Positions 37,590-49,457 of a DNA stretch of 64,000 bases are shown one piece after another (within the stretch, counting starts at the first letter, position 1; each line of letters starts with the position of its first letter). The DNA is from Sipunculus nudus (taxonomy: Eukaryota > Annelida > Sipuncula > Golfingiida > Sipunculidae). Where the stretch lies: positions 38,271,558-38,335,557 of the forward strand of contig CM049310.1 in the NCBI GenBank assembly GCA_026874595.1, written 5' to 3'. The notes under the pieces were generated by a model that searched no databases, was not told where the DNA came from, and saw nothing but the letters and a program-made list of their open reading frames with translations. The position numbers and the translations under genes were made by a program.

Positions 37590-38280
37590 TTAGCTCAGCT
37601 GACTATAAGTCATCTGAGCTATAGTCGTGGTCCTTTGTCCGTCGTCCGTCCGTCCGGCCCCAGTCCGTCCGGCCGTTAACAGGGCAAGTTTTAAAACTGT
37701 TGGACCTACGAATCCAAAATTCTGCATACCATTAGATGTCCCCAAAATCTCCTACCATACCCAAAAATTGGGTCATTAGAACTTCGTTCCTTCGAGATAT
37801 TAAGGAAAAACCTCCGTTTTCCATAAAAAAAGCCATTGTTACACTTCAAGGCTGCCTAATATCAAAACCACTGATCTGTTTTTGATCAGATTTAGTATTC
37901 ATATTCTTCCATACATTTTCTGTGCACATACCAAAAATTAGGTCAGTATTGGGTATTATTTTGAAGTTATAGGCCCAAATATAATGCAATTTTTAAAAAA
38001 TCAGGAAATATATTTGCTCATTTAACATGAGAATTGCTGAAGCTGGAGACTTTTTTTCAGGAAAATAACTTTATATAATCAAGATTCAATTGTTTACCCA
38101 AAATTAGATCTGAATTTTGCAAATTGTTCAAGTTATTAGCATAAATAAAAAATCAATACCTTAAATTTTGTCCAAATTTGGCAGTGGCACGTTTTTTCCC
38201 TGTAAGTACCGTTGATTTTATTTTCACAGCATATATACATAAGGATTTAATCTTTTAAAATCTGAAATTTCAAAGAAATT
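37590..38280 (+). repeat. Terminal-hairpin repeat (TTTTTAGCTCAGCTGACT family)
   Basis: Begins with the near-perfect hairpin AGCTCAGcTGACT-ata-AGTCAtCTGAGCT, then TTTGTCCGTCGTCCGTCC and GTTAAC, the same order as in the inverted element ending near 48052. The right limit is uncertain. This hairpin-led family is, to my knowledge, abundant in mollusc genomes. Confidence 0.65.
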
Positions 38281-39224
38281 GTTTGAAAAGAGTAGCTTTT
38301 ATTCAAGTTTTCCTACACCATGTAAAGTGTTGTTTACATCTGGCCCACCTAGTAGTACAGCCTTCACTTGCATTATGTAACCCACCCCAGGCAGCTTGCC
38401 TTGGCCCAGCTTGGCCACTACTAGCAGGCTTCCCCTCTGCCCTGCACTCACCCCCCCCCACCCCCCCCACCCCCCAGCTGGTGCATAAACTAGATGAATG
38501 TTATAATTTTCTGTATTTTATTTTATTCTTGGACATGCTACATTTTAGATTTTGTATTGTACCACCAGGGTTACAATGATTAAAGTGCACATTTAATTGT
38601 GTCCACAAAGTGATGTATTGCTATGAAAGTGTGGATGTTCATCAGACAAGTAATGCTTTACTTCAGAAGAGTAAAGCTTCACCAGGTGTGAAATTGACTA
38701 TTAATTCCAGTAATTAATTATAGCTGAGATTGTAATTAGCATAATTATATTGTTTGTCCCTCATTCAACCAACAGTGTGTATACTTTATTTGAAAAGATG
38801 TTTTTATTTTATCAAATGTACTGAATCTTTTATTTTATTTCGGTGAATAAAATTAAGCATGTACTGAAAACTCCAATGTGCAAAACGTTTTAATAGGGAT
38901 TCAAGGAATAATTTTGTAGATGCCATGTTGTTATATATAAACTTAAATGCATTATTCCCTTGAAAGTGAAATGAAGGTATTAGTCCATTCTGTCCACTTG
39001 CCTGTCCATCTGCAAATTTTTCATATGCATCACAGTATCTCAAAACTTTTACTGTTTTTCTTCATGACAGTCTTGTCAGAGTATTAGTTTGCAATCATAT
39101 ATTGAGAACTTTACTATAACCAAGTAGGAGGGCCCTTTCCTCTTAGCTTCTCATATGCTTATATAAATAAAAAACATTACAATAGAATATTTTTCATATT
39201 TTGCATTTGCAAAAATTTCAAACT

Positions 39225-39268
39225 TAAGCTGGTTGTCGTGACCCTTGGGTCCTTTGTTTGTATTCTGG
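39225..39268 (+). repeat. Conserved repeat end (GTGACCC..GGGTC), copy 1
   Basis: AGCTGGTTGTCGTGACCCTT then GGGTCCTTTGTTTGT. Related copies at 39783-39815 and, inverted, 46108-46150. Confidence 0.55.
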
Positions 39269-39782
39269 ATTCTCAACATCATTGTTTGGCTAAAACTGAA
39301 TAAATACCAGACATGCCATTATAAAATGTATTGCATAAGAATGGGAATTCAGGTAAAAATGTAAAGTATTTGAATACCAGTGCAAATACTTTCAAAATGT
39401 ATTCATGAATGCATTCATGAATATATTCTATAATATTATTTTAATAATCATTTCAGTTATATTTTATTAAAAAAATCATATGATTCTCTTATTATTTTTA
39501 ATAAAAATTATATTTGGCACAATATTTGTTATTAAATTTTAATAAATAGTCTTTATCTTATATGTGCTGCTTATCAGTTATATGGCCAAGTCAAAATCTG
39601 TATGACAGTGGCACTCCATTTGTTAATAAAATAAATGAAATCAATCTCTTCCCTGTCTCCAAAGAAACTATCAAAATCATACATAAGCTTAACACTAACA
39701 ACTCATAATACAGCTTATATTTATTTCCACACAAAACCAGCATGTGCCTCATTTCAAAATCATAATTTTTTATCTTATATAA

Positions 39783-39815
39783 CAGCTGAGCGCCGTGACC
39801 CATAGGTCCCTTGTT
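39783..39815 (+). repeat. Conserved repeat end, copy 2
   Basis: CAGCTGAGCGCCGTGACCCA then TAGGTCCCTTGTTT. Confidence 0.55.
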
Positions 39816-40332
39816 TATTTAAGTCTGGAATAACGTCTTGTAATACCATTTTTATTCTTTATGTGACCCTCAGTAATATTTCATCTACAGCCTATTTTTC
39901 TTTATTATATGTATATTTTGGAGTGCATTCTGAATACAGAATATCTGAACGAGATGAATGAATGGTATAAACATTCAAAGCCAGCCCGTATAAATTAACA
40001 GACCCTTCCCTGGATACCTTCATTACTGACGGCTTTCTGGCATTTCCAATCAATCACTGGCAATGGCTAATTTCAGCGAAAGTATCGCTCTGATCGTTGA
40101 CTTCATGCTTAATTATAATCAAAACAAATATATTTCGACACAACTTGTTTCATACGTACATACACGCAGCCTGAAGCCTTGAAATGTGTCTTTATAAATT
40201 CTTTCATCTATCTCGGATAAAAAGCGTCATCAGGACTGACCAATTGGGAAGTTTCGCCATCTATCAGCAAATCATGCAACTAAAGGACACGTGAGCAAAA
40301 GTTGTGATACTGGATGTGTAATCGTACGACAA

Positions 40333-40354
40333 CCCCCCCCCCCCCCCCCCCCCC
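40333..40354. repeat. Poly-C tract, 22 bases
   Basis: Longest of several plus-strand poly-C runs (also 20131-20145, 31173-31188, 42673-42685, 44900-44918, 45062-45081). One poly-G run at about 17870-17886. Confidence 0.95.
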
Positions 40355-40570
40355 AACCTTTAATCAAGCTTTCCTATCTTCATGCACATTGTCACGCTTC
40401 CGAAACAAGGGTTCACGGTTTCACCTGGAATTGCTATGAATGAAGCCATCTCCTCTGCAAAAAGGAATCGCCTCGTATGACATTGGTATAATCCTGTGAA
40501 TTTAAGATACGTCATAGACGTGGGAACCGGGGGGTTTCAGAAGATGGAATCAATCATTCGTCTTTGAATT

Positions 40571-40692
40571 CATCATCACTTGAAATTGAAATATGCATGA
40601 GTTTCCTGGAAATCGACAATTTGCGAGTCACCTTTGAAATTGATACCTATGCGAGTCTTTTTGAAATTGACAAATATGCGGGTCGTTTGACA
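40571..40692 (+). repeat. Degenerate 27-bp tandem repeat
   Basis: Four units of GAAATTGA.A.ATGCG.GTC.TTT form; in one frame they read as (F/L)EID.YA-type repeats. No gene recognised around it. Confidence 0.6.
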
Positions 40693-43065
40693 CCCACATT
40701 TGTTTTCCGATTGATCAATTTATTTACGGCAGGTAGTGCAAGGGGTTGTTTGATGTAAGGTACAGAACTGAAATGTTCAACTGTATAGTGCAACCTACAA
40801 ACAAACGCCAAACAAAAACTCGAAATAGACTAAAAAAGGGGGTCAATATGCATAAATTTGTGCAGAGATTGTTTCTGGTTATTACACATGGGGCGGGGCA
40901 GGGCTTCCACGACCCCTAAATTTTGGTAGGGTAAACAAACATTTTCCCGCAGAGAAAGCATATGAAAATTGCCCCTAAAGTTAAATTAAATGTATTTTAG
41001 GCTACAATTAAGTAAGCATGTGATAGATTTGTTCATTCGTGTATACTGACACCATTGCATTTTCTCTTTAAGATGTCTTAACCGTACATATAAACAAGGA
41101 AGTAAATTATATCTTCTCGTCAATGCTTTACAGCGTGGCAGACTGTCGCATGAAATTAAGGAAAAGTATACGCCCTTATTCCTGCATGCGCTTTCGGCGA
41201 CTTCCGCCAAACGTAACATCACATATGAGATTTTTTACGGCATATATTCCCAAAGTTTCGCAGTTAAAAAAAAAAACCAGCTCCGAGGTTCAATACGGCC
41301 TGCGCCAGCACCTTGCCTACTGTAATACCCTTGTCTGATATCCATATATCCCTTCAGCATATAATAGGTGACGTTAGACTGCACAATTGCTAAGGAATAT
41401 CACTATATAGACTACATGTATCCTCTTTGATTTTACCATGTCAGCTAAGTGGATACCTTTAGAATATGTGGTCGGTTCGGTACCTTGCCGCGGCATTTTA
41501 GCCGATGGATATAATTGGCTAAAACGCGAAACTCGAGCAAGCTAAGTGAAGGTCACATTTTGAACGTTACACATGCGTTTCTTTTTTTTTCAGGATTAGT
41601 ACGTTGTTTGAAACGAGAGAAACTCCGTGGAAACACGATAAGTCACCTCACAAGTCGACAGATCATGCATCAGTTAATATCATGCAGTTTAGAACATCGC
41701 GTTATTATTATTTACTTTATATATGTACTAAAAATGTCTTGCTGAATATGTCGTCCGCGGACAATTTTACAGCCATGCATAAAATATCATGAATGAACTG
41801 AATGTGCAGGGCCAGATGGGTGTTTTACTACAAGATTCTGATTGACTCTGTCCTGGGCGGGGCGTCTTTCCACCGATCGCGGAACGTATTCGTGTGCCGA
41901 CATTTATTATGCAGAAATAACACCGTCGGTCATCTTTTCATTGGATATGAGTGCAAAAGAACATCTCCGTTCAGATTTTAAATCAAGGCTTCCATGCGTT
42001 GTAAATTTTCTCGTCTTGATGCTAGCATCGCCCTTGATGAAAATATAGGGCAATGTGGCCTGGTAATCTGCGTAATATCCCCACCAGTGAGCAAAGACCG
42101 AGAGCGGTAGAAGTTCGAAGAACAGAGTTTCACACTTAGTTCAAAGAAAAACCTTTTAAATTTGAGAAAGATTTGTTAGATAACTAAAAATGTGTAAATT
42201 CAAAGATATTTTTATTTAATTGATAAAACAATATATCAAGTCACCAAAGAAAATTGTCTGGACGATCCGAAAATTAGATAAGGCTTTGCTGAGAAACCAG
42301 AATAATATACATAATGTAGTATTTATGTTAAATCAAAAATTCAAATTCTATATGTTGTTAATTGACAATTTGCAACAGTTTTGGGTGGTCGATGGCTTTC
42401 AGCTCCAGGTTTTGCTTCTCGTCTTTTGCAGGGCTAAGTCTTGTGTTATATCTAAGAACTGGTCAACCAGCTGAAATGCTGGAGATATTGTCAATGTATA
42501 TTTGAATCAGTGGATTTGGCAGGGCTTGTTGCCTTTAAAAAGTCCTAGTGCAAACCCCAAAAAATGAGCTCCCAGAACCTTCCTTTGGACGAAAAACAGA
42601 CATTTTTTTCCCGGGAAACCCTGTCCAACCTTCCAGAGAACCATAGCCCTTCGGCCGATGTTATATATTTGGCCCCCCCCCCCCCACAACTCCACCAAAA
42701 AATATGTTCCCACGCCTGTGTCAAAGGTATATATGACAGCAATCCAGGTTAATCCCAAAATTTATAGGAATTCTCCTTTGGTGTGACTGTAACCCTCCAC
42801 TTAATTTTATCAACATTCGTTAATTCATATACTTTTTTCCCAAAGTCACAAACAGAGAAACCAACCAACGAAGATAGAATACCTTCCTTCCTTTTTGACA
42901 GTCATCTCCTGTAAATCAGATGTCTTTTCCCGCATTGTTTTCCCCTTCAATTGCATTTTTTTGTTAAGTCACTATAGACCCTGAACATTAAAAATCTGAG
43001 ATTTTTTACAATATGCGTCTTATGTTAAAAAAAAGGTATTCTAATAGATATGAAAAGGGTTTTTT

Positions 43066-43190
43066 AAAGTGTTCAAATACGAATACCCTTTATAAGGTAT
43101 TTTGAAATACCCTTTTATAAAATACCTTATTACAGGTATTATGAAATACCCTTTTATAACATAACTTATTATAGGTAACAAGATTTTTTT
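43066..43190. repeat. Short palindrome-rich repeat (AAATACCC..TTTATAA)
   Basis: GAAATACCCTTTTATAA recurs with inverse partners AAGGTATT/AATACCTT, two to three loose units. Confidence 0.6.
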
Positions 43191-44196
43191 CTAGTAAGTA
43201 GTAACAAAATGCGTCCATAAATTTTTTTAATTAAAATTGTTTGAAGTAAATCCACGGATCTGACCTTAAAATTAAAATAAATTTAAAGAAATAATTTGAA
43301 TATCTATTTTGAGGAAACAATATACAATATTTATTACATTCACAAGGAATCCTGCAGATGACAGACGAAGACTGGAATTAAAACAATTTCTCTATCTCCT
43401 GAGGGATAATCTAATAATTATAGGGGATAAAAATTATAATTACTAAATTATTGCAAGTCGTAAGTAATAAATTATTACGAGTATGAAACTTTACTCATAG
43501 CTGATGGACAAAAAAATGACAACATTTAATGCAAATATAAAGAAATGTATGACCCATTAATTTATTCTTCAAACTTTGCATTATGAAGGTATATATCTGA
43601 ATGAGGAACACGATTCCATAATACGATTCTTGGTAAAACATCCTACTGATGCACTGAAATTGGGTCACGAATGCTCTTTTTAAGTCACAACTATCTAATT
43701 ATATCCATCTCAAAATAGTTATATTTGTGAGAAAAAAGCAGAACTAATTAATGAATCGATCATTTAAAAGATGTACATCAAAGTTCAGGGCAATCGATAA
43801 AACGCTTAATGAAGTAAACTGGTCCTTTTGTTTGATATTTTTTCTTGAAATGGAATAATTGTTCTAAATATGCATAAATTGTAAACAGCTGCATGGTAGG
43901 ACTAAGCCCTGCCAGGGCGATAGTATTTTGTTGTACTAAAATGCGTAAATAATAAATAATAAAATGCGTAAATAATATATGATCGAACTGCTATTTAAAT
44001 TGATCAGAAACATTAAACAGTCGGAAGAGTCTGACTTTTAGGTGTCCAGAATGGTATCTTTGCCGTGTATCTCACAGAAGAACAGTCCTCATAATCGTAT
44101 TTTTGGTTGCCACGTAGATATTATCAGGGTCTCTTTTGATGTCTCCTTTCTGTTACTATTTACGCCCTGCTGACTATTAAGGTAGCAATCAGGGTT

Positions 44197-44300
44197 GGTT
44201 TTCTGCCGGGCAGAAAGGTATTTTTGCCCTGCCAATGGCAGAAATAAGGCAGATAAACATTCTGCCAGGCAGAAATGCCTTTTAAACGGGCAGAAAATGC
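44197..44300. repeat. TTCTGCC/GGCAGAA palindrome cluster, left
   Basis: TTTTCTGCCgGGCAGAAA and TTCTGCCaGGCAGAA palindromes with further GGCAGAAA copies. A related cluster is at 45265-45365. Confidence 0.7.
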
Positions 44301-45264
44301 AGACAAAATTATCAAAATATATTTTGATTTTAACACGAGTTGGTAATCTTAAACCAAAGCTGCCTTAAATCGAGCATTTATTAATATATTAAGAAATGAT
44401 AGTCATTTTATTCAACTTAGTCAATGATTATAATGCCCAATGTGCCTCTTAACGTTCTGTAACAAGCAAGCTTAGCAAGTTCTAGGCAGGGAGGAGATTT
44501 TAGAACTGGTTTTAAGTGTTAGCTGATAAAATCATTTTGCGTAAAACGAAATTTGCCCAAGTTCATGACAAGGAGATTTACAACAACTGTAGTGACTAGG
44601 GTGGTGTAGTTACAGGGCTGTTCTCGACTCTTACAAATTTTCAGGTGTGATGCATGATTTTCTGTTGACTGGGATTATGCAGTCCCAGCTCTTACATAGA
44701 ACCTGTTATGTCCTGTCGGTTCCTGAGCAGGTGACCATGTGTATGCGAGGCTCTGGCAATGTCATTATCACGACCCCTTAGGTTAGCTAATGTGCATTAA
44801 CGTGTTATATAGTCATTCATGTGTCACTGGATGAAACAGAGCCAAGCTCCAGTAGTGCGCTCTCAAGGCTGTGCATCTAAGATGATAGGTAGGGCAACAC
44901 CCCCCCCCCCCCCCCCCCGAGTCCAGCGGTTACTATTGATGAGTGATGTTGGAAAAAAGGTGCTCATGTTGCCGATTATGATGATGCTAACAGAGCTTTT
45001 GATTTTTGAGGCAGGGACCTTCCTCAAGTTTAGCTTATTATTGTCCGAGTGATCAGTCAAGCCCCCCCCCCCCCCCCCCCCACCACCGCCCTTTTTAGTT
45101 CAGGCCCTCTGCAGGGAGTACCTGACCCCCCTCTTCCAGTAATTATTAATATATTCTGTCACAAGTTTATACACCTTGGCCATTTTCATTACTGATGTAT
45201 GATTTGCCGTATCATATTTAAATTGGTCAGCTATTATATATTTATTTTAATCGCAGTTTTCAGG

Positions 45265-45365
45265 GTATTTCTGCCCTTATGGCTGAAACTTTCTGCCCCA
45301 TACAGGCAGTTGCTGGGCAGAAACCATGGCAGAAATGGCAATAGCAGAAACTTGCCAATTCTTGG
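45265..45365. repeat. TTCTGCC/GGCAGAA cluster, right
   Basis: TTTCTGCCC, TTTCTGCCCC, GGGCAGAAACC, GGCAGAAATGG. Possibly the partner end of one element spanning 44197-45365; interior unremarkable. Confidence 0.6.
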
Positions 45366-46107
45366 TAGTGTCCCTGGCAAAAACCCATATATCTATATTG
45401 CATCATAGTTGTTTTAAATTCATATTAGACCTCATAAAGTATATATTATTTTAAACTGGGTGCTATGTTAGTTTTGACAGTATACATGTAAAACTTTTTT
45501 TTAAAGTACTCCATTTGAAGCACCAAGTGCCAGCAAAACAACAGACAAAACCCCATCCCAACATATCAGCATAACTGAAGGTTAGCCGAGGTATAAACAC
45601 CAAGATAAATGAAAAACCTCACACAGAAACCAAGCAATAAATAATAGTTTTATTACATAAGAATCTTGAGGAAATAGTCCACAAGCAAAAAAATGCACTT
45701 TTGATGAGACATACATGAATCAGAGGTACTGACATGTCAAATGAGTGACACAGTGAACCAATTAACATTACCTATGCTGACTACTGAGCAAAATCATTCT
45801 GAGATGACATATTTCAAATAATTTAAAATTGTATAGTTTTCCCTATCTTAAGCTGCAGATACACTGGGATTACAAAAAAAAATCTCAATGTAACATGGTG
45901 ATTTGGGCTTTTTTTTAAAAATTGTGAAAAAAGGAGTCAAATAGGGTCCCTTAATATGTTGCGTCAGAAATATTTGTAGGCCACACAAAAAAAATAACTG
46001 TTGTTCTATGGACTCTGGTAACAAAATCTATGGTGTGATCAGGCAAATATGTTTTGTTTTGTTTTTTTACCAGTCAAGACACTTTGCTGAAACTTCAGGA
46101 CTTGCTT

Positions 46108-46150
46108 AGAAAAACAAGTGACCCATGGGTCATGACGCTCAGCTGATTGG
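46108..46150 (-). repeat. Conserved repeat end, copy 3 (inverted)
   Basis: Minus sense CAGCTGAGCGTCATGACCCA then TGGGTCACTTGTTTTT; includes the palindrome TGACCCATGGGTCA. Confidence 0.55.
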
Positions 46151-46297
46151 GAAGAGATTCGCAAAAGGAAATTTTATCATCAGAATAGTAGTATATACCC
46201 ATTCAACTGAAGCATCAAACAGATTAACCGACAGGCCAAGATTGTGTCTGTATTTATATATCTCAAAAATAGAGGAAAAATGTGTAAACTTTAAAAA

Positions 46298-47176
46298 CTA
46301 GAATACGGGTAGCCGACAAGCAACTACGTGTATCCGCCAAAATCAGAGTGGAACGGGTGAAGTGAGGCATGGATTGAGTGGCAAGGAGAAATAGAGTGAG
46401 GTATGTTGCATATTAGCATGGATGTCTGCAGCCTAAATGTGTATGTAGGTTGTGCCACCTACCACAAATCCAGAAAACAGAAAGTTGTAAACATATGCGA
46501 AATTTTAGGCAGAAAAGTCAAACCACTACATGTATATGAATGATTTGATCCCACGGCAGACAAACAGACAGACGCTGAAAAAAATAGTTGCAGGTGGCCC
46601 CTCCAGTTTTATTTATGATAAAGACCTATGTGAGATCTAAACACATGCACAATTTTGTCCCAATCGGTCAAATGGTTCCTGAGATATGAGCTTGGATGTC
46701 TGCAGGGTTAACTAGAATGTAGGTGGCGCCACCTGTCATAAAATCAAGAAAGCTGTCCACGATGTATAAACCTGCAAAATTTAGGCAGTTATGTCAAACC
46801 TCTACAGAGAAACGAGTGATTTTAGCCCACGGCAGACAGACAGACACTGTACAAAAATGGTTGCAGGTGGCCCCTCCAGTTTTGTGTATGATAAAGACCT
46901 ATGTGAGATCTATACACATGCAAAATTTTGGCCCAATCATTCAAACAGTTCCTGAGAAATGAGCTTGGATGTTTGCAGCGTAAACTAGAATGTAGGTGAC
47001 GCCACCTGTCCTAAAATCAAGAAAGCTATCCAGGATGTAAAAAACTGCAAAATTTTAGGCAGATATGTCAAACCACTGCCAAGATATGAGTGACATTATC
47101 CCACGGCAGAAAAACAGACGAACTCTGTACAAAAATGGTTGCAGGTGGCGCCACCAGTTTTGCGTATGATAAAGAG
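46298..47176 (-). mobile_element. Helitron-like element, copy 2 (inverted, 5' truncated)
   Basis: Minus orientation: CTAG end at 46298-46301 bordered by an A on the plus strand (T in element sense), then a hairpin arm pair with two G-T mispairs, then diverged 280-bp-type units. No 5' TC end; it stops abruptly at about 47176 where a different tandem element begins. Confidence 0.75.
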
Positions 47177-48052
47177 CTATGTAGCTCAAAGGATAAGGGT
47201 AACAGAGACCTAATTTCAGGTTTCCATGGAGACTTTTCATGGGTCTCCCTGTGTGTCAAGAATGAAGATTCTAGGTCCAGTCGTTACGATTTGTACCCTG
47301 TTGACAGATAACTACATCCTTAAAGGTCTCAAAAATAGAGAAAAAAAATTGTGAAAATTTGAAAAAATACAGGTGGCGCCACCAGTCTGCAGGAACTTAT
47401 AGAACACCTCTTGATCAATATTTATGCCAAAAATCATGACCATCAGTGTTGTAGTTATTGAGATGTTGCAGTTTGTTTTTATCAAATTTTCCATTATTCT
47501 GGGGAGTATTTTGGGGCCCCATAGCTCAAAGGATATGGGTAACAGAGACCTAATTTCTGGTTTCCATGGAGACTTTTCATAGGTCTCTCACTGTGTCAAG
47601 AATGAAGATTCTAGGTCCAGTCTTTAAGATTTGTGCCTTGTTAACAGATGTTCACATTTTTAAAGGTCTCAAAAATAGAGAAAAAAAATTTGTAAAAAAA
47701 TCGAAAAATACAGGTAGCGCCACCAGTCTGCAGGAACTGATGGAACATCTCATGATCAATATGTATGCCAAAAATCATGACCATCAGTCAAGTAGTTAAT
47801 GAGATATTGAAGTTTTTGTATGAAATTTTTGACTATTCTGGGGGGTACTTTGGGGCCACATAGCTCGTAGAATATAGGTAACAGAGACCTAACTTCTGGT
47901 TTCCAAGGAGATTTTTCATGGACCTCTCAGAATCCCAAGTTACAAGATTCTAGGTCCAGTGGTTACGATTTGTGCCTAGTTAACAGACGGAGAGACGGAC
48001 AAAGAGTGATTGCTATAGCTCAGATGACTTTCAGTCAGCTGAGCTAAAAAAC
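47177..48052 (-). repeat. Three-unit 340-bp tandem element with terminal hairpin
   Basis: Units begin at tagctcaaaggata (about 47182), its copy at 47522, and at 47862 (last unit short). The right end is the hairpin AGCTCAGaTGACT-ttc-AGTCAgCTGAGCT (about 48017-48045) followed by an A-run. In minus sense it starts TTTTTTAGCTCAGCTGACT, like the repeat at 37590. Two units contain GGTGGCGCCACC or a close variant. Confidence 0.75.
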
Positions 48053-48805
48053 AAAATTACGCTTCATTTGTTGAAATGGTTTATATGCTCAAAACTAAAT
48101 TTAGTCCATTTTTTAGTATCTTTACAAATTCTTTTAAGGAACTGGAACAAATAGCAATATTACCCAGGACCTGGCCTTCATTTGAAAAATAAAAAAATTG
48201 GTTAACAAGAAATAGGAGCAGCAAATCCATAGAACAATAATTTTTTTTTATATGGCCTAACTGACTACAGATAAAAAGACTGTTATGTCTTATTGAATGG
48301 TTTTTAATATTTCGGAATATACTGTGGAATCTATGATTGAAAAATCTGACTGGTGTTTCTGTCATATCAACCTCATTACTACTGGTCCTCATAGGCATGT
48401 GTATTAGAGATGTTAGTCTGAACCTGGAGAACTCATGAAAATAAACACTACAAGCCTAAAGGAAACTGAATCCTCTATAAATGTCCTTACTTAAAATAAT
48501 TCAATTTTTTGCAGCTGCATCTATCTCTAAGTATACATATCAAAATGGCAATTGAAGCACAATTTATTCCACAAAAGTTTATCAGGTATATGGCTATTTG
48601 CGAGTTATATTTTATGTCCTAAGTTCAAAATGCAAAAAATAAATGTCAATGCATTAAATCATGAACCAGATATCACAATAATCACAGGAAAAGATTTCTC
48701 AACAACATTGCCTGTTACACCTACTCTTGATACCATACATTTGTGTACAACTGTAATGCCCGTAAACAGAAAAGTGACCTGTAGCCACAATGCTCATGCA
48801 GTTTA

Positions 48806-48828
48806 TGAAAGTCAGCTGAGCTAAAAAA
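48806..48828 (-). repeat. Solitary end of the same hairpin repeat
   Basis: GAAAGTCAGCTGAGCTAAAAAA matches the terminal arm at 48030-48052 but lacks the partner arm; likely a truncated copy. Confidence 0.5.
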
Positions 48829-49457
48829 TCTAGCACCCATTAAACTTCATCATTTAAAATGGATGTAATCTTGTCAGACACCCATTACAATTTTCAAAGT
48901 CAGATTACTTTGGCTGTTTCATATCTGAACATGTTTCTGTGGTAACACTTGGACAATAAGATCCCTATCATGATATTTTATATGTGATCAGGATAATACT
49001 TATGTTTAACTGCGTCTGATCATCATTAGAATTTGCTCAGGTTTTTAGCAGTGATATTTTCATCCGATCACAATTCCTTGTAAATCAATGTCTCCCTTTC
49101 AACGTAAATGAGTTTATTAATTTTATACAGCTTCAAATAACAGTAGTCATAAAATTTAAAAAATATAAGGTAATATCAATTGATATATTCAAATGCTCTA
49201 TTTTTTTTAATAAATTAAATTTAAGTTCAAATTGGAATTAAATATTCAATGCAAATGAACTATTTGTCACAGAGAATTGCTCATGGTGTTATAATAAATG
49301 CTGTTGATTTTGAAGAAAGAACAATTGGGTACAACTGTAATTTTAAGTTTTAATACCAATAAAGTTTTTAAACCTTGAAGACTTTTACATTCATATTCTT
49401 CTCATGAGACATGAATATTCAAATTTGTGAATGCTTTTCATTGGTTGGATAGTATGG

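Larger units (their letters stand above)
35200..49457. other. Intergenic, repeat-rich
   Basis: Between the convergent Ras-GAP and ASB genes. Holds hairpin repeats, a Helitron-like copy, poly-C runs and a stretch at 40900-42100 with more CpG than its surroundings. No protein family recognised. Confidence 0.6.
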
